DNA of 64,000 nucleotides from CAZSMK01 sp964608095 (lineage in GTDB: Bacteria > Sumerlaeota > Sumerlaeia > MWCT01 > JAGHBZ01). Each line of letters starts with the position of its first letter. The first letter of the stretch is position 1. Where the stretch lies: NCBI GenBank assembly GCA_964608095.1, contig CAZSMK010000081.1, positions 15,804 through 79,803 on the forward strand, in the 5' to 3' direction. Shown one piece after another: positions 19,271 to 28,430 of this stretch. The notes beneath the pieces were generated by a model. That model ran no database searches. It was not told where the DNA came from and worked only from the letters and a program-made list of their open reading frames with translations. A program made the translations under genes and the position numbers.

Positions 19271-19309
19271 AAACAAAAACCTCCCGAAGCTTGTTCAAAC
19301 TCCGGGAGG
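19271..19309 (-). terminator. Intrinsic terminator of ppdK
   Basis: Stem CCTCCCG (19280-19286) with CGGGAGG (19303-19309), extended inside by AG/CT and TTG/CAA pairs. Read on the minus strand, the stem is followed by TTTTTGTTT. It lies 33 bp past the ppdK stop. It may also stop hldE transcripts from the other side, though the plus-strand T tract is weak. Confidence 0.75.
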
Positions 19310-19341
19310 CGTATTTCTTCCTCAAAAGGAATCTTCATCTC

Positions 19342-22152
19342 TTATCTGGATTTTTTCTTCTTAGCCGTTTTCTTTGTCTTCTTTTTAGGGGACTTCTTCG
19401 CCTCTTCTTCAAAAACAGCATGAGCGGCGGCAAGACGGGCAACAGGAACGCGAAACGGAGAGCAGCTCACATAGTCAAGGCCTGTTCTATGGCAAAACTT
19501 GACTGAATCGGGGTCGCCGCCGTGTTCGCCACAAATACCGATCTTGAGTTTCGGGTTAGTCGCTCGACCACGCTCAACACCCAACTGAACCAACGCCCCC
19601 ACCCCTTCTTGGTCTAATGTCTGGAACACATCATCCTTGAGTATTCGTTTCTCGACATATAACGGCAGGAACTTGCCTATATCGTCGCGGCTGAATCCAA
19701 ACGTCATCTGGGTAAGGTCGTTTGTTCCGAACGAGAAGAACTCGGCGGTCTCAGCAATTTTATCGGCGACTATAGTTGCACGTGGAATCTCGATCATGGT
19801 TCCCACACTATACTTAACCTTGACATTTTGTTCTTTCATGACTGCCTTTGCGACCTTGTCAACGAGTTCTTTGAAAAACTCAAGCTCCTCATAGGTGCCG
19901 ATAAGGGGAATCATAATTTCCGGTCGAACCTTCTTACCTTTTTTAATGAGAGAAGCCGCCGCTTCAAGGATTGCGCGGACCTGCATTTCCGAAATTTCCG
20001 GATACATCACACCAAGCCGGCACCCTCGAAAGCCCAGCATGGGGTTAAATTCCGCAAGATCGGATACTCGGGATTTAATCTTCTCCGGTGATACGCCTAT
20101 CTCTTTTGAGAGTTCTCTTATAGCCTCGTCATCATGAGGGAGAAACTCATGAAGAGGGGGGTCCAGAAGGCGAATGGTTACCGGCAGACCCTCCATGACC
20201 TCGAAGATTTCAATAAAATCATTCCTCTGGTAAGGTTCGATTTTTGCCAGTGCTTTTTCGCGCGCTTCTTTTGTCTCTGCAAGGATCATTTCACGCATGG
20301 CGGAAATCCGGTCTTCGGCAAAGAACATGTGTTCAGTCCGGCAAAGTCCGATTCCTTCAGCGCCGAATTCTCGTGCAACTTGGGAATCTTTGGGTGTATC
20401 GGCATTGGTGCGAACACCGATTTTACGAATCTTGTCCGCCCATTTCATGAGCGTGAAAAAGTTCTCATCCATTTGTGGGATAATGGTAGGAACGTTGCCG
20501 GCATAGACCTCCCCCGTAGAACCATCAAGCGTAATCCAGTCGCCTTCTTTGAAGACGCGATCGTTCACCTTGAATTGCTTTTGCACATAGCTGATTTTAA
20601 TGTCGCCACAGCCGACCACGCAGCATTTACCCATACCGCGCGCCACCACGGCGGCATGAGAAGTCATGCCACCGGTTGCGGTCAGAATAGCGACGGCGGC
20701 ATTCATCCCGTGTATATCTTCCGGCGATGTTTCATGCCGAACAAGTATGACTTTATGAGCGGTCTCAGCCATCTCGACGGCGGTATCTGCGGAGAATACG
20801 ATTTCACCGGATGCAGCGCCGGGTGAAGCCGGCAGACCCTTTGCAATAAATTCCTTCTGCGCCTTGGGATCAAGCATGGGATGAAGGAGTTTGTCAACAT
20901 CTCTCGGTGACACCCGCAAGACCGCCTCTTCTTTACTTATAAGCCGCTCCTTAACCATTTCCACCGCAAGTTTTACCGCAGCCTGGGCGGTTCGTTTACC
21001 CACGCGTGTCTGAAGCATCCAGAGTCTGCCCTTCTGAATCGTGAATTCAATATCCTGCATATCCTGATAGTGATTTTCGAGTTTTGCACGTATAGTCTCT
21101 AATTTTTTGTATATCGAAGGCATGGTTTCTTCCAGGGAGGGCAATTTTTTCTGATCCGGTCGTTTTCCCGCGATATTTATGGGATAGGGCGTGCGGATTC
21201 CTGCAACTACGTCTTCGCCCTGTGCGTTGGGAAGCCATTCGCCGTAGAAGACCTTCTCGCCGGTCGCAGGATCGCGCGTAAACGCTACGCCGGTTCCCGA
21301 ATCGGAACCCATATTGCCGAACACCATCGCCTGGACGTTCACCGCAGTTCCCCATTCTTGAGGAATTTTGTGGATACGTCGATACTCGACAGCGCGTTTC
21401 CCGTTCCATGAAGCAAACACCGCACTGATCGCTCCCCAGAGCTGGTCGTTGGGCTTCTGGGGAAATTCTCGTTCCAACACTTCTTTGATCTTTTTCTTGA
21501 AAATGTCGACCAGCTTTTTTAGATCGTCTGTATCGAGGTCGGTATCGAGTTTAACCCCTTTCTTCTCTTTCATTTCGTCGAGTTGTTCATCGAGCACTTC
21601 CCTGATAGGGGGCTTGCCTTTTGCTGGACCCTGTTGCTCTGCTTTCTCCATGACCACATCGGAATACATAGTAAGAAGTCGACGGTATGCATCATAGGCG
21701 AACCGGGCGTTATCGGTTTGCTTGATGAGCCCTTCAATGGTTTCATCGTTGAGCCCGATATTCAAGACCGTCTCCATCATTCCGGGCATGCTGGTTCGAG
21801 CGCCTGAACGGACAGACACAAGGAGTGGATTTTCAACGCTGCCGAATTCCGCATCCATGATTTTTTCTACACGCTTTATTGCTTTATCGACCTGTTCTTT
21901 TAAGCCCGATGGATACTTCTTGTTATTCTTGTAGAAGTAGGTGCAGACCTCCGTCGTAATGGTGAATCCAGGAGGTACAGGAATGCCTATATTCGCCATT
22001 TCAGCGAGATTGGCACCCTTCCCTCCAAGAAGATTCTTCATACCGGTCCTGCCATCGGCCTTACCCTCACCAAAGAAAAACACAAATTTTTCCGCTTTTT
22101 TTCTCTTTGATGTCGCCTTTTTCTTTGTTGTTCCGGCTTTTTTCTTTGCCAT
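19342..22152 (-). CDS. ppdK: Pyruvate, phosphate dikinase
   Basis: Interconverts PEP + AMP + PPi with pyruvate + ATP + Pi; cytoplasmic. 936 aa. N-terminal ATP-grasp (GGKGANLAEMANIGIPVPPGF), central swivelling domain with the phospho-His in GGMTSHAAVVARGMG (about 496), and a C-terminal TIM barrel (MIPLIGTYEELEFF, FSFGTNDLTQMTFG, ICGEHGGDP). It is longer than typical PPDK because of lysine-rich ends: the first ~22 residues (MAKKKAGTTKKKATSKRKK) and the last ~20 (KKSPKKKTKKTAKKKK). A GGAGG ribosome site lies 10 nt before the ATG. Monocistronic with its own terminator. Confidence 0.96.
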   Translation of the reverse strand: MAKKKAGTTKKKATSKRKKAEKFVFFFGEGKADGRTGMKNLLGGKGANLAEMANIGIPVPPGFTITTEVCTYFYKNNKKYPSGLKEQVDKAIKRVEKIMDAEFGSVENPLLVSVRSGARTSMPGMMETVLNIGLNDETIEGLIKQTDNARFAYDAYRRLLTMYSDVVMEKAEQQGPAKGKPPIREVLDEQLDEMKEKKGVKLDTDLDTDDLKKLVDIFKKKIKEVLEREFPQKPNDQLWGAISAVFASWNGKRAVEYRRIHKIPQEWGTAVNVQAMVFGNMGSDSGTGVAFTRDPATGEKVFYGEWLPNAQGEDVVAGIRTPYPINIAGKRPDQKKLPSLEETMPSIYKKLETIRAKLENHYQDMQDIEFTIQKGRLWMLQTRVGKRTAQAAVKLAVEMVKERLISKEEAVLRVSPRDVDKLLHPMLDPKAQKEFIAKGLPASPGAASGEIVFSADTAVEMAETAHKVILVRHETSPEDIHGMNAAVAILTATGGMTSHAAVVARGMGKCCVVGCGDIKISYVQKQFKVNDRVFKEGDWITLDGSTGEVYAGNVPTIIPQMDENFFTLMKWADKIRKIGVRTNADTPKDSQVAREFGAEGIGLCRTEHMFFAEDRISAMREMILAETKEAREKALAKIEPYQRNDFIEIFEVMEGLPVTIRLLDPPLHEFLPHDDEAIRELSKEIGVSPEKIKSRVSDLAEFNPMLGFRGCRLGVMYPEISEMQVRAILEAAASLIKKGKKVRPEIMIPLIGTYEELEFFKELVDKVAKAVMKEQNVKVKYSVGTMIEIPRATIVADKIAETAEFFSFGTNDLTQMTFGFSRDDIGKFLPLYVEKRILKDDVFQTLDQEGVGALVQLGVERGRATNPKLKIGICGEHGGDPDSVKFCHRTGLDYVSCSPFRVPVARLAAAHAVFEEEAKKSPKKKTKKTAKKKKSR

Positions 22153-22476
22153 ATACGGTTACCTCCTCAGGAATTTTTCTGGGATTAAATCCAATCAGGT
22201 GAAAAAAACGCTCATAGTGTGAACATAGTTCTTTGTGAGTCAATACCCATAACAAGACATTTGATATCTTGCATTTATACAGCCTCTCACAGAACTTAGA
22301 TTCTGAACTCTTTTGAGAGCGATAAACACCTTAAAAAAACAGAGAAATATTGTTTCAGGAAACGATTTAGATTTAAAGACTTTTTTTATAGAAAAGAGAA
22401 ATTTATATATTCATCTTACATTTCATTTACTATACTAAAGGTCAAAATATAAGACAAAAGAGAGGAATGGGAAATC
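22153..22476. other. Non-coding gap between ppdK and an unknown gene
   Basis: A 324-bp divergent region, AT-rich. Seen: a minus-strand TTGACT (22238-22243) that could be a -35 for ppdK but lacks a good -10; a nested hairpin at 22284-22319 (CTCTCA/TGAGAG outside, CAGAA/TTCTG inside); a small imperfect palindrome around 22254-22272; and a TATACT at 22431-22436 that may be a -10 for the plus-strand gene. No gene. Confidence 0.4.
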
Positions 22477-22908
22477 ATGAAAACAGATGTTACCAAAGAC
22501 TTATTGAGCGCAAGGAGGAAGGCCGGGGATTGGAACAAGGGCCGCGTGGATTCAATTCTTGAAAAACTAAAGAAGGCGTTTCCGCAAGCCGCAAAGATCG
22601 AAGGCTTTGAGGATGAGGATTCAAAATGGATTGAGTTCGGGATCGAGGAGGTCGAGTGGATTGCATGGATAGCCGCGGATATGCCTTTTATGTTTATAAA
22701 CTCATCACATAGGCATATCTTCGAGGGTCTGTACCTTTTCGATATAGTGCTTTTCGAGGTCGAATCAGCGGATGAATCTGTTTTTACTATCGACGAATAC
22801 TCGATTGAAGCGATTTTCCCCGATGCGCTTGCTCCTGAATCATTGAAGGAGGGACTACGCGGCGCTTTTACCATAAAAGAGTTCGTTTCACTTACAAAAC
22901 ATCGGTAA
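22477..22908 (+). CDS. Hypothetical protein, acidic, 143 aa
   Basis: Not recognised. Soluble and acidic, no signal or membrane helix. It contains a basic N-terminal helix (LLSARRKAGDWNKGRVDSILEKLKKAF) and a Trp/Phe/Ile-rich middle (WIEFGIEEVEWIAWIAADMPFMF). A good ribosome site (AGAGGAAT) lies about 9 nt before the ATG, which supports it as a real gene rather than the Ser-rich antisense frame. First of three plus-strand genes; 27 bp before the next. Confidence 0.6.
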   Translation: MKTDVTKDLLSARRKAGDWNKGRVDSILEKLKKAFPQAAKIEGFEDEDSKWIEFGIEEVEWIAWIAADMPFMFINSSHRHIFEGLYLFDIVLFEVESADESVFTIDEYSIEAIFPDALAPESLKEGLRGAFTIKEFVSLTKHR

Positions 22909-22935
22909 GAACACAGGTTCTATATTCCATAGGTT

Positions 22936-23361
22936 ATGAATAGAAAAAGAAACACAACGGGATGGATTATCTTACTTATCTTTATGCTGTTTTCCTATTA
23001 TTGTCTCGTATATCAATTTAAAAAAGATATACGTCTTTTCAAAAAGCGTTCCTTAAAGATTACGGCGATGAACACATCTCCTCTCCCCTACCTCGGGACA
23101 ATCATGAAACCGGCTCGGGCAATTCCGTATCAGAACGCATACGCAAAAATTTTGGAAAGCCCTGAAAAGACCTTCTGGCTTGTGACAAACGATTTCTCGC
23201 CCGCACTTCTTCTGAACGCAGCGGTTTATCCAAAAGAAATCCGTATGTCTGTGGAGACACAAACCATATTGATTGAAAGGATGCTAAAATTGACCGATAC
23301 CCCGATTCTGCATAACCCACCGCATATTTATGAACAAAAAATAGTCGTTGAATCCGAATAA
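22936..23361 (+). CDS. Hypothetical single-pass membrane protein
   Basis: 141 aa, not recognised. Basic N-terminus (MNRKRN), one membrane helix at about 9-27, then an extracytoplasmic part (YLGTIMKPARAIPYQNAYAK, FWLVTNDFSPALLLNAAVYP). The second part resembles the small periplasmic partners found before some GT-C glycosyltransferases, but I cannot name a family. It is 18 bp before the broken glycosyltransferase gene, so the two probably act together. Confidence 0.6.
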   Translation: MNRKRNTTGWIILLIFMLFSYYCLVYQFKKDIRLFKKRSLKITAMNTSPLPYLGTIMKPARAIPYQNAYAKILESPEKTFWLVTNDFSPALLLNAAVYPKEIRMSVETQTILIERMLKLTDTPILHNPPHIYEQKIVVESE

Positions 23362-23379
23362 GAGGAAGACGAAGCCGGC

Positions 23380-24767
23380 ATGGGATGGTTACCCGTCATA
23401 GGATTTGTCCTTATAGGCGTTGCGTTGCTTACTGTTTTAAGGATTCCCATAGAACGCTTTACCACGAGCAGTATAATGGTTATATCGTTCTGGCTGGGCA
23501 TCGTTACGACGACCTTCTTACTGATGGCATCAGCGCTTCTTACAGGTCGTTTTTTCCTGCACATTCTTTATGTCTTTGTCCTGCTGAGCGTGGTAGTCGT
23601 GTGCTTCAAGAGAAAATTCATTTTTGTCGGTATTCTCAAATCTTCGGGAATGCATAAAAGACGCCGGCGCGAATTTTTCTTCATAGTACCACTTTTTTTG
23701 TGCATTTGCGTCGTCCTTATCCTCGCAATCAACCTCGCAACCAGATTCCCCTCATAAGTATAGATTCCGTCGGTCATTTTAAACTCAAAGCCAGATTATG
23801 GTACGATACCAATCTTTTGAGTCCACCTTTGCTTCGAGACCCTGAATATCTTATGTATAAGAGAACGTATCCACCGGTTGTTCCTCTTGTAGAGACTATC
23901 TGGGCGTTGGTGTTCGGATGGAATGAAGTTAAGATGAAATGGTTTTTTATTGCATGCTGGGTATCAGTGGGGATTTTGATTTTCTCTGTTCTAAAGAAAA
24001 GAGGCAATTATCTGACAGCCTGGGTCGGCTCCTGTATGTGGTTTTTGCTTCCCTATAACGTAGGACACTTTCATGGTGGAGCAATAAGCGGTTTTGCAGA
24101 TATTCCTTTTGCCATGGCACTTTTATGTGCGATTTTTGTCGTAAAAGAATTTCACTCTTCAAAAAACACAGTCGAAATTATGTTTATGAGTATCCTTATC
24201 GCAGGAACATTCTGGATAAAGCGAGAAGGATTGATTTTCACGGTTCTCGTATTTGGCTATCTAATCTGGCAAAGAGTAAATGTAAAAACTTTGATGATGG
24301 CGGCGTTCGTAGCCGTGGTCTTTTATGGAATACATCTCCTAACAATAAGTGACCTTCCAAAATTTCTTGAACAAGATTTAACCTTAAACCTGAGTTTTTC
24401 TGAAATAGGGAGAAGACTCGGGAAATACCCCGGTTTACTCCTCGAGGAAATGAGGGCGGGAGACCATTGGGGACACCGGTTGTGGTATCTTTTCCTTGCG
24501 GGATGGCTTGTCAAAGCCTTATGTATCAAAAAAGTCAAGTTCTTCAACATCAAGGCTTATTTTCTCTTCTCTCTTGCATTTATCTATTCCGTATTCCTTC
24601 TTTTGACGGTCTGGGATTTTGAAACCAATATGAAGCTGGGCTTTCATCGACTTTTAATACAGCTCTACCCCCTTCTCATAATTGCCAGATTTGATGGCAT
24701 CGAACGAGGATGTGATTCGATAACGTTTTCTTTTGCCCGGAAAGATAAATCTACACGGAACACCTGA
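23380..24767 (+). pseudogene. GT-C-like glycosyltransferase, frameshifted
   Basis: Multi-pass membrane protein of the kind that transfers sugars from lipid carriers outside the membrane. The gene is split: frame 1 runs 23380-23757 and stops, while the rest continues in the -1 frame to 24767. The joint is a run of four C at 23748-23751; with five C the protein reads smoothly through ...ATRFP-LISIDSVGHFKLKARLWYD and would be about 462 aa. The Asp and KARLW motif followed by YPPVVPLVETIWAL match the first-loop pattern of PMT/ArnT-like enzymes. About 11 hydrophobic helices are visible in total. Either a recent pseudogene or a sequence error in a homopolymer. Exact family uncertain. Confidence 0.65.
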
Positions 24768-24776
24768 ATTCCTTGA

Positions 24777-24792
24777 AAACTCACTGGAGTTT
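24777..24792 (+). terminator. Small AT-rich hairpin between convergent genes
   Basis: AAACTC-ACTG-GAGTTT, 10 bp after the glycosyltransferase stop. No T tract. Weak candidate terminator. Confidence 0.25.
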
Positions 24793-24819
24793 ATCTCTCG
24801 CATAAGCTGGAGTTTATCT
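24784..24819. repeat. Short tandem-like direct repeat
   Basis: CTGGAGTTTATCT occurs at 24784-24796 and again at 24807-24819, a spacing of 23 bp, in the convergent gap and reaching into the amidase stop codon. Probably a local duplication; no function evident. Confidence 0.5.
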
Positions 24820-26314
24820 ATTTCAGATTCACATAGGTAACCATTCCAGCTCTTACATCGATTTCGATCTTTTTGGTGCCGATGATCATATTGTAAGGCG
24901 AACCTTCTGGATTGGGCATAACGTCGCTGATTGCGAAATCCTCTTCCCAGAAAGTACTACACCTGACGTTTTCGGGATAAGTATACAATTCCGGCGTCCT
25001 GTCATAGCCGAAGATTTTCACCAGCCCCTCGATTTTCATATCCCGCATCGTACGGTTTTTACGATCAACAACCCTTCCGACGACATAGCCCGCTTCGCGG
25101 TTTCTGTGTGACAGGATCCAGAGCTCCGGGTTCTCGATGTTATCCTGTCCGTTGCCACCGACACGAACCTCGAATTTTAAATTGGTTTCTTCCGAATTGG
25201 GCGAACCTGTTGTACCGATAACCGTCTCAGGGACTACGTTCTGGTAGGTCCAGGCTTGAACAGTTTTCAGATTTCCGTAGACTGTGTAAATGGGTATTTC
25301 CTCCAGAATATGATCATGGCGGATTACGACGCAATTTTTATATGGGTACCTGGGATCCGTTTCACTTATGGTGTGTACGTATACTACTTCACCTTCCCAA
25401 CAGGCATAAACAGGAGTGTCCTCCGGCACCGAGAATGAGATGAATGTTTTAGGATTGCCGTATGGATCGGTGGCTCCGTAGAGATATCTTTGGTCTATAT
25501 CTCCTTTTACGGGATTATAAAGTCGCGGTACATAATATTTAATGAAGACGCCGGCTTTAGATTTATCCTGCTCGACAGCAAGTCGCTTGGGAGGAATCTT
25601 TTTTATATTAGTGGTCTTCAGGAAAGAATAAAGACCATCGTATACACCTTTCGCTTCAAGATAATTGTAATGTGAGTCATGAACTCGAATTGCCTCTTCG
25701 GGATGTGTAAGAAACGAGAATTCGATAAGAATAGACGTAATGGGATTTTCTCGGAGCACATGAAAGTTCCCTTTCATAACGCCCCTATCCGCTTTATTGA
25801 TAAGAGCGGCAACGCTATGTTGCACCGACTGTGCAAGAGCGAGTTCGAATGGTGTAGGCTCGGTATACACATAGGTAGAGGTATAATTAACGGTTTCAGG
25901 ATCGGTTCCCGCGCCGGGTGCGTTGTGATGCAACGAGATAAAAATATCAGCATCTTTAAAGGAAGCGTAAGAGGGACGTGCATTGAGTTCCTGTGAATAG
26001 GTAGCTCCAATAGGCGTCAAGCGGCGATCAACCTGTCGAGTCATAAAGACCCGTGCGCCTTCTTGCTGGAGCATATCCCGAAGCATCAAGCCAATTGCAA
26101 GATTGGCATCGGGTTCACGCAAACCAAGCGGTCCTTTAGTCCCGCCGGTGGGACTTTCCTCTGTTGCTTCACCGCCATGTCCCGGATCAATACATATCCT
26201 CACGTCCTTAAATGGATTTGGCGACCAGATCAGAGGGATACTGAACCTGGTACAACTGAATACGCTCAACATAATAAGTACGCCGAGCACTACTAAAGGA
26301 ATTTTCCTTTTCAT
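24818..26314 (-). CDS. N-acetylmuramoyl-L-alanine amidase lipoprotein with degenerate M23-like domain
   Basis: Cleaves the amide between MurNAc and the stem peptide; periplasmic lipoprotein (lipobox VFSC, Cys 21). 498 aa. Amidase_3 domain at ~38-235 with the zinc/catalytic set intact: IDPGHGG (His 46), REPDANLA (Glu 67), SLHHNA (His ~129) and LIEFSFLTHPEE (Glu ~203). Next, at ~265-405, a LytM/M23-like fold (FISFSVPEDTPVYACWEGEVV, VVIRHDH, IYTVYGNL, LKFEVRVGG) without the HxxxD and HxH metal ligands. A C-terminal carboxypeptidase-regulatory-like beta domain follows (YVVGRVVDRKNRTM). The fusion of an active amidase to a dead LytM domain suggests built-in activation. Co-directional with the upstream permease gene, 31 bp apart. 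Confidence 0.88.
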   Translation of the reverse strand: MKRKIPLVVLGVLIMLSVFSCTRFSIPLIWSPNPFKDVRICIDPGHGGEATEESPTGGTKGPLGLREPDANLAIGLMLRDMLQQEGARVFMTRQVDRRLTPIGATYSQELNARPSYASFKDADIFISLHHNAPGAGTDPETVNYTSTYVYTEPTPFELALAQSVQHSVAALINKADRGVMKGNFHVLRENPITSILIEFSFLTHPEEAIRVHDSHYNYLEAKGVYDGLYSFLKTTNIKKIPPKRLAVEQDKSKAGVFIKYYVPRLYNPVKGDIDQRYLYGATDPYGNPKTFISFSVPEDTPVYACWEGEVVYVHTISETDPRYPYKNCVVIRHDHILEEIPIYTVYGNLKTVQAWTYQNVVPETVIGTTGSPNSEETNLKFEVRVGGNGQDNIENPELWILSHRNREAGYVVGRVVDRKNRTMRDMKIEGLVKIFGYDRTPELYTYPENVRCSTFWEEDFAISDVMPNPEGSPYNMIIGTKKIEIDVRAGMVTYVNLK

Positions 26315-26345
26315 TTTCTCACCTCAATTTGTCTTTTCGATTATG

Positions 26346-27275
26346 TTAACCCTTTAAACCGGTTCGTGCAATACCGGCGATAAAAAATTTCTGTAAAAAG
26401 AAAAACAAAATAACAATGGGGAGTATTGCCATGGTTGAAGCAGCCATCAAGAGATGATAATCGGAACCGGCATCCTGACTAAAATTCTGGAGACCTACCA
26501 TCAGGGTTCTCATCTCCGGGCTATTCGTCATAATCAGGGGCCAGAGAAGCGAATTCCATGACATCAAGAAAGTGAAGATCCCTGCCGTAATCATAACAGG
26601 TTTTGAGAGGGGAATTACGACTTGCCAGAGAAAACGAAATCTCCCGGAACCGTCTATTTGAGCCGCATCCCATAGATCGTCGGGAATAGTTGTGAAAAAT
26701 TGGCGCATCAGAAATATGCAAAACACCGAAGCGAGCCACGGAACAATGAGGGCCTCGAATTTATCCAACCACTGTAAGTATTGAAGTATAACAAAATTAG
26801 GGATAAGTAGCACCTGTCCGGGGACCATCATGGTCGCCAGAACCATATAGAAAAAAAGCCCTCGCCCAAAGAAGCGCATCTTTGCAAAAGCATAAGCAGC
26901 TAACGCTGACGTTATCAAAGTCCCGAATGTGGAAAGAGAGCCTGTGAGAATACTCACATAAAAATAGCGTGAAAACGTAAGAGGGCGAGGGGGATCGCCA
27001 TAAAGAGTACCGCTGGGAGATACCCATGCGAGTTCAAAATTTTCCGGATGAAATTCAGAGGGAAACCAGACCGGGGGAAAAGAAAGCGCCTCTTCATAAT
27101 TTTTGAAGGAGGTGATCACCATCCAGTAAAAAGGAAGAACCATAATCAACCCGCCAATGACGAGGCAGTTATAGATAATGACCTGTCGCGCAAGATGCGG
27201 ATTCTTCATCACATAGGCGACAACTACCGCCCCGCTTACAAGAACAAGGTATATGAGAAAAAGAAGAGGTCCCAT
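26346..27275 (-). CDS. Carbohydrate ABC transporter permease, MalG-like
   Basis: Inner-membrane subunit of a sugar uptake system. 309 aa with the family EAA-type loop (LWDAAQIDGSGRFRFLWQVV) and about seven membrane segments; MalG relatives have six. The additional N-terminal segment (LLFLIYLVLVSGAVVVAYVM) makes the protein about 30 aa longer than usual. The start has no clear ribosome site. It follows the MalF-like gene by 49 bp. Confidence 0.9.
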   Translation of the reverse strand: MGPLLFLIYLVLVSGAVVVAYVMKNPHLARQVIIYNCLVIGGLIMVLPFYWMVITSFKNYEEALSFPPVWFPSEFHPENFELAWVSPSGTLYGDPPRPLTFSRYFYVSILTGSLSTFGTLITSALAAYAFAKMRFFGRGLFFYMVLATMMVPGQVLLIPNFVILQYLQWLDKFEALIVPWLASVFCIFLMRQFFTTIPDDLWDAAQIDGSGRFRFLWQVVIPLSKPVMITAGIFTFLMSWNSLLWPLIMTNSPEMRTLMVGLQNFSQDAGSDYHLLMAASTMAILPIVILFFFLQKFFIAGIARTGLKG

Positions 27276-27324
27276 ATATTACATAAATAAAAGTTTCAGG
27301 TTAAAATGCTTATCTTTAATTATA

Positions 27325-28377
27325 TCAATAGGTTTCATATTGTACTTTTCTGCCAAGGACGAGGTTCTGTATCAGCGTAAGTGCCAGGATAATGCCAAAG
27401 AGTAGATACGCAATAGCCGCTGCGTAACCAAGCCGCCAGAGTCCTATAAAGCCCTTTTCATAAAGATAGAATACCATGGTCATAGTCGTATTGTCCGGAC
27501 CACCGTTGGGCGTCATGATAAACATCGGTACAAACACCTTGAACGCGCCTATCATGGAAATGATGAGGAGGAAAAAGGTTACAGGTGAAAGAAGGGGAAA
27601 GGTGATAAAACGAAATTTCTGCCATGCGGTAGCACCATCGATTTCAGCTGCCTCGTAATAGGTCTTGTCAATCGTCTGGAGTCCTGCAAGAAAAATCACC
27701 ATAAAGAATCCAATATCGCGCCACACCGAGGTGATAATAATAGACGCCATAGAGAGGCTGGGACCTGCAAGAAGCGGATGAGTAAGCCTGACGCCTAACG
27801 GCTCGAGAAAAGGACCAAGGATCAAATCAAAAATGCCACGCGGTTCTGAAAGCCACTTGAGCTGACCTACATGCAACCAATTCGCAAGGATGTGATTGGC
27901 AAGTCCGTATTCCCGATGATAAAAATAGCCCCATACGATCGATATAGCGACCCATGTGGTCACATAGGGCAAAAAATAGACGGTGCGGAAAATGGAACGA
28001 CCCTTTATCCTTTGATTCAATAAGATGGCAACTGTGAGCGCAACGATCATCGTTGATGGAACACTGTAGAGCGCATAATTAAACGTATTGAACAGGGATT
28101 TGTAAAATCCATCATCATGTAAGGCAAGGGCGTAATTCTTGAGACCAATGAATTTGACGGTCTCGAATGTATCGCCGCCCAGCCAATTTGTGAAAGAAAT
28201 ATATACTGAAATTGCAACGGGTAACAGCCAGAAGGTAAACAGAATCAAGGTAGCAGGGGTAAGATATAAATATGCCTCGAGATTTTCTCTAATCAGCCGC
28301 CGGCTCCGATTGCGGCGTACACGTCGTTGCTTTTTTTCTTCACTCACAGTCGGATATTCTGATACTCCTCCCGTCAA
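27325..28377 (-). CDS. Carbohydrate ABC transporter permease, MalF/UgpA-like
   Basis: Partner permease of the MalG-like gene. 350 aa with six membrane segments and the EAA loop YYEAAEIDGATAWQKFRFIT. N-terminal ~35 residues are very basic (KKQRRVRRNRSRRLIREN). The first possible start (TTG at 28377) lacks a ribosome site; a GGGAGGAG lies just inside, so a GTG at about 28347 is also possible. No ATPase is nearby. The binding protein at 15848 may be its partner. Confidence 0.9.
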   Translation of the reverse strand: MTGGVSEYPTVSEEKKQRRVRRNRSRRLIRENLEAYLYLTPATLILFTFWLLPVAISVYISFTNWLGGDTFETVKFIGLKNYALALHDDGFYKSLFNTFNYALYSVPSTMIVALTVAILLNQRIKGRSIFRTVYFLPYVTTWVAISIVWGYFYHREYGLANHILANWLHVGQLKWLSEPRGIFDLILGPFLEPLGVRLTHPLLAGPSLSMASIIITSVWRDIGFFMVIFLAGLQTIDKTYYEAAEIDGATAWQKFRFITFPLLSPVTFFLLIISMIGAFKVFVPMFIMTPNGGPDNTTMTMVFYLYEKGFIGLWRLGYAAAIAYLLFGIILALTLIQNLVLGRKVQYETY

Positions 28378-28430
28378 TGTAAGAGAATCATTTATAATCC
28401 GGAAATCAATGAACGCAAGAACTTTCTGAA

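Noticed and set aside
20134..20826. 230-codon open frame on the plus strand inside ppdK
   Set aside because: Antisense to a conserved PPDK core; no domain or ribosome site.
22416..22874. 152-codon minus-strand frame over the small unknown gene
   Set aside because: Ser-rich, no ribosome site; the plus-strand gene has a good AGAGGAAT site.
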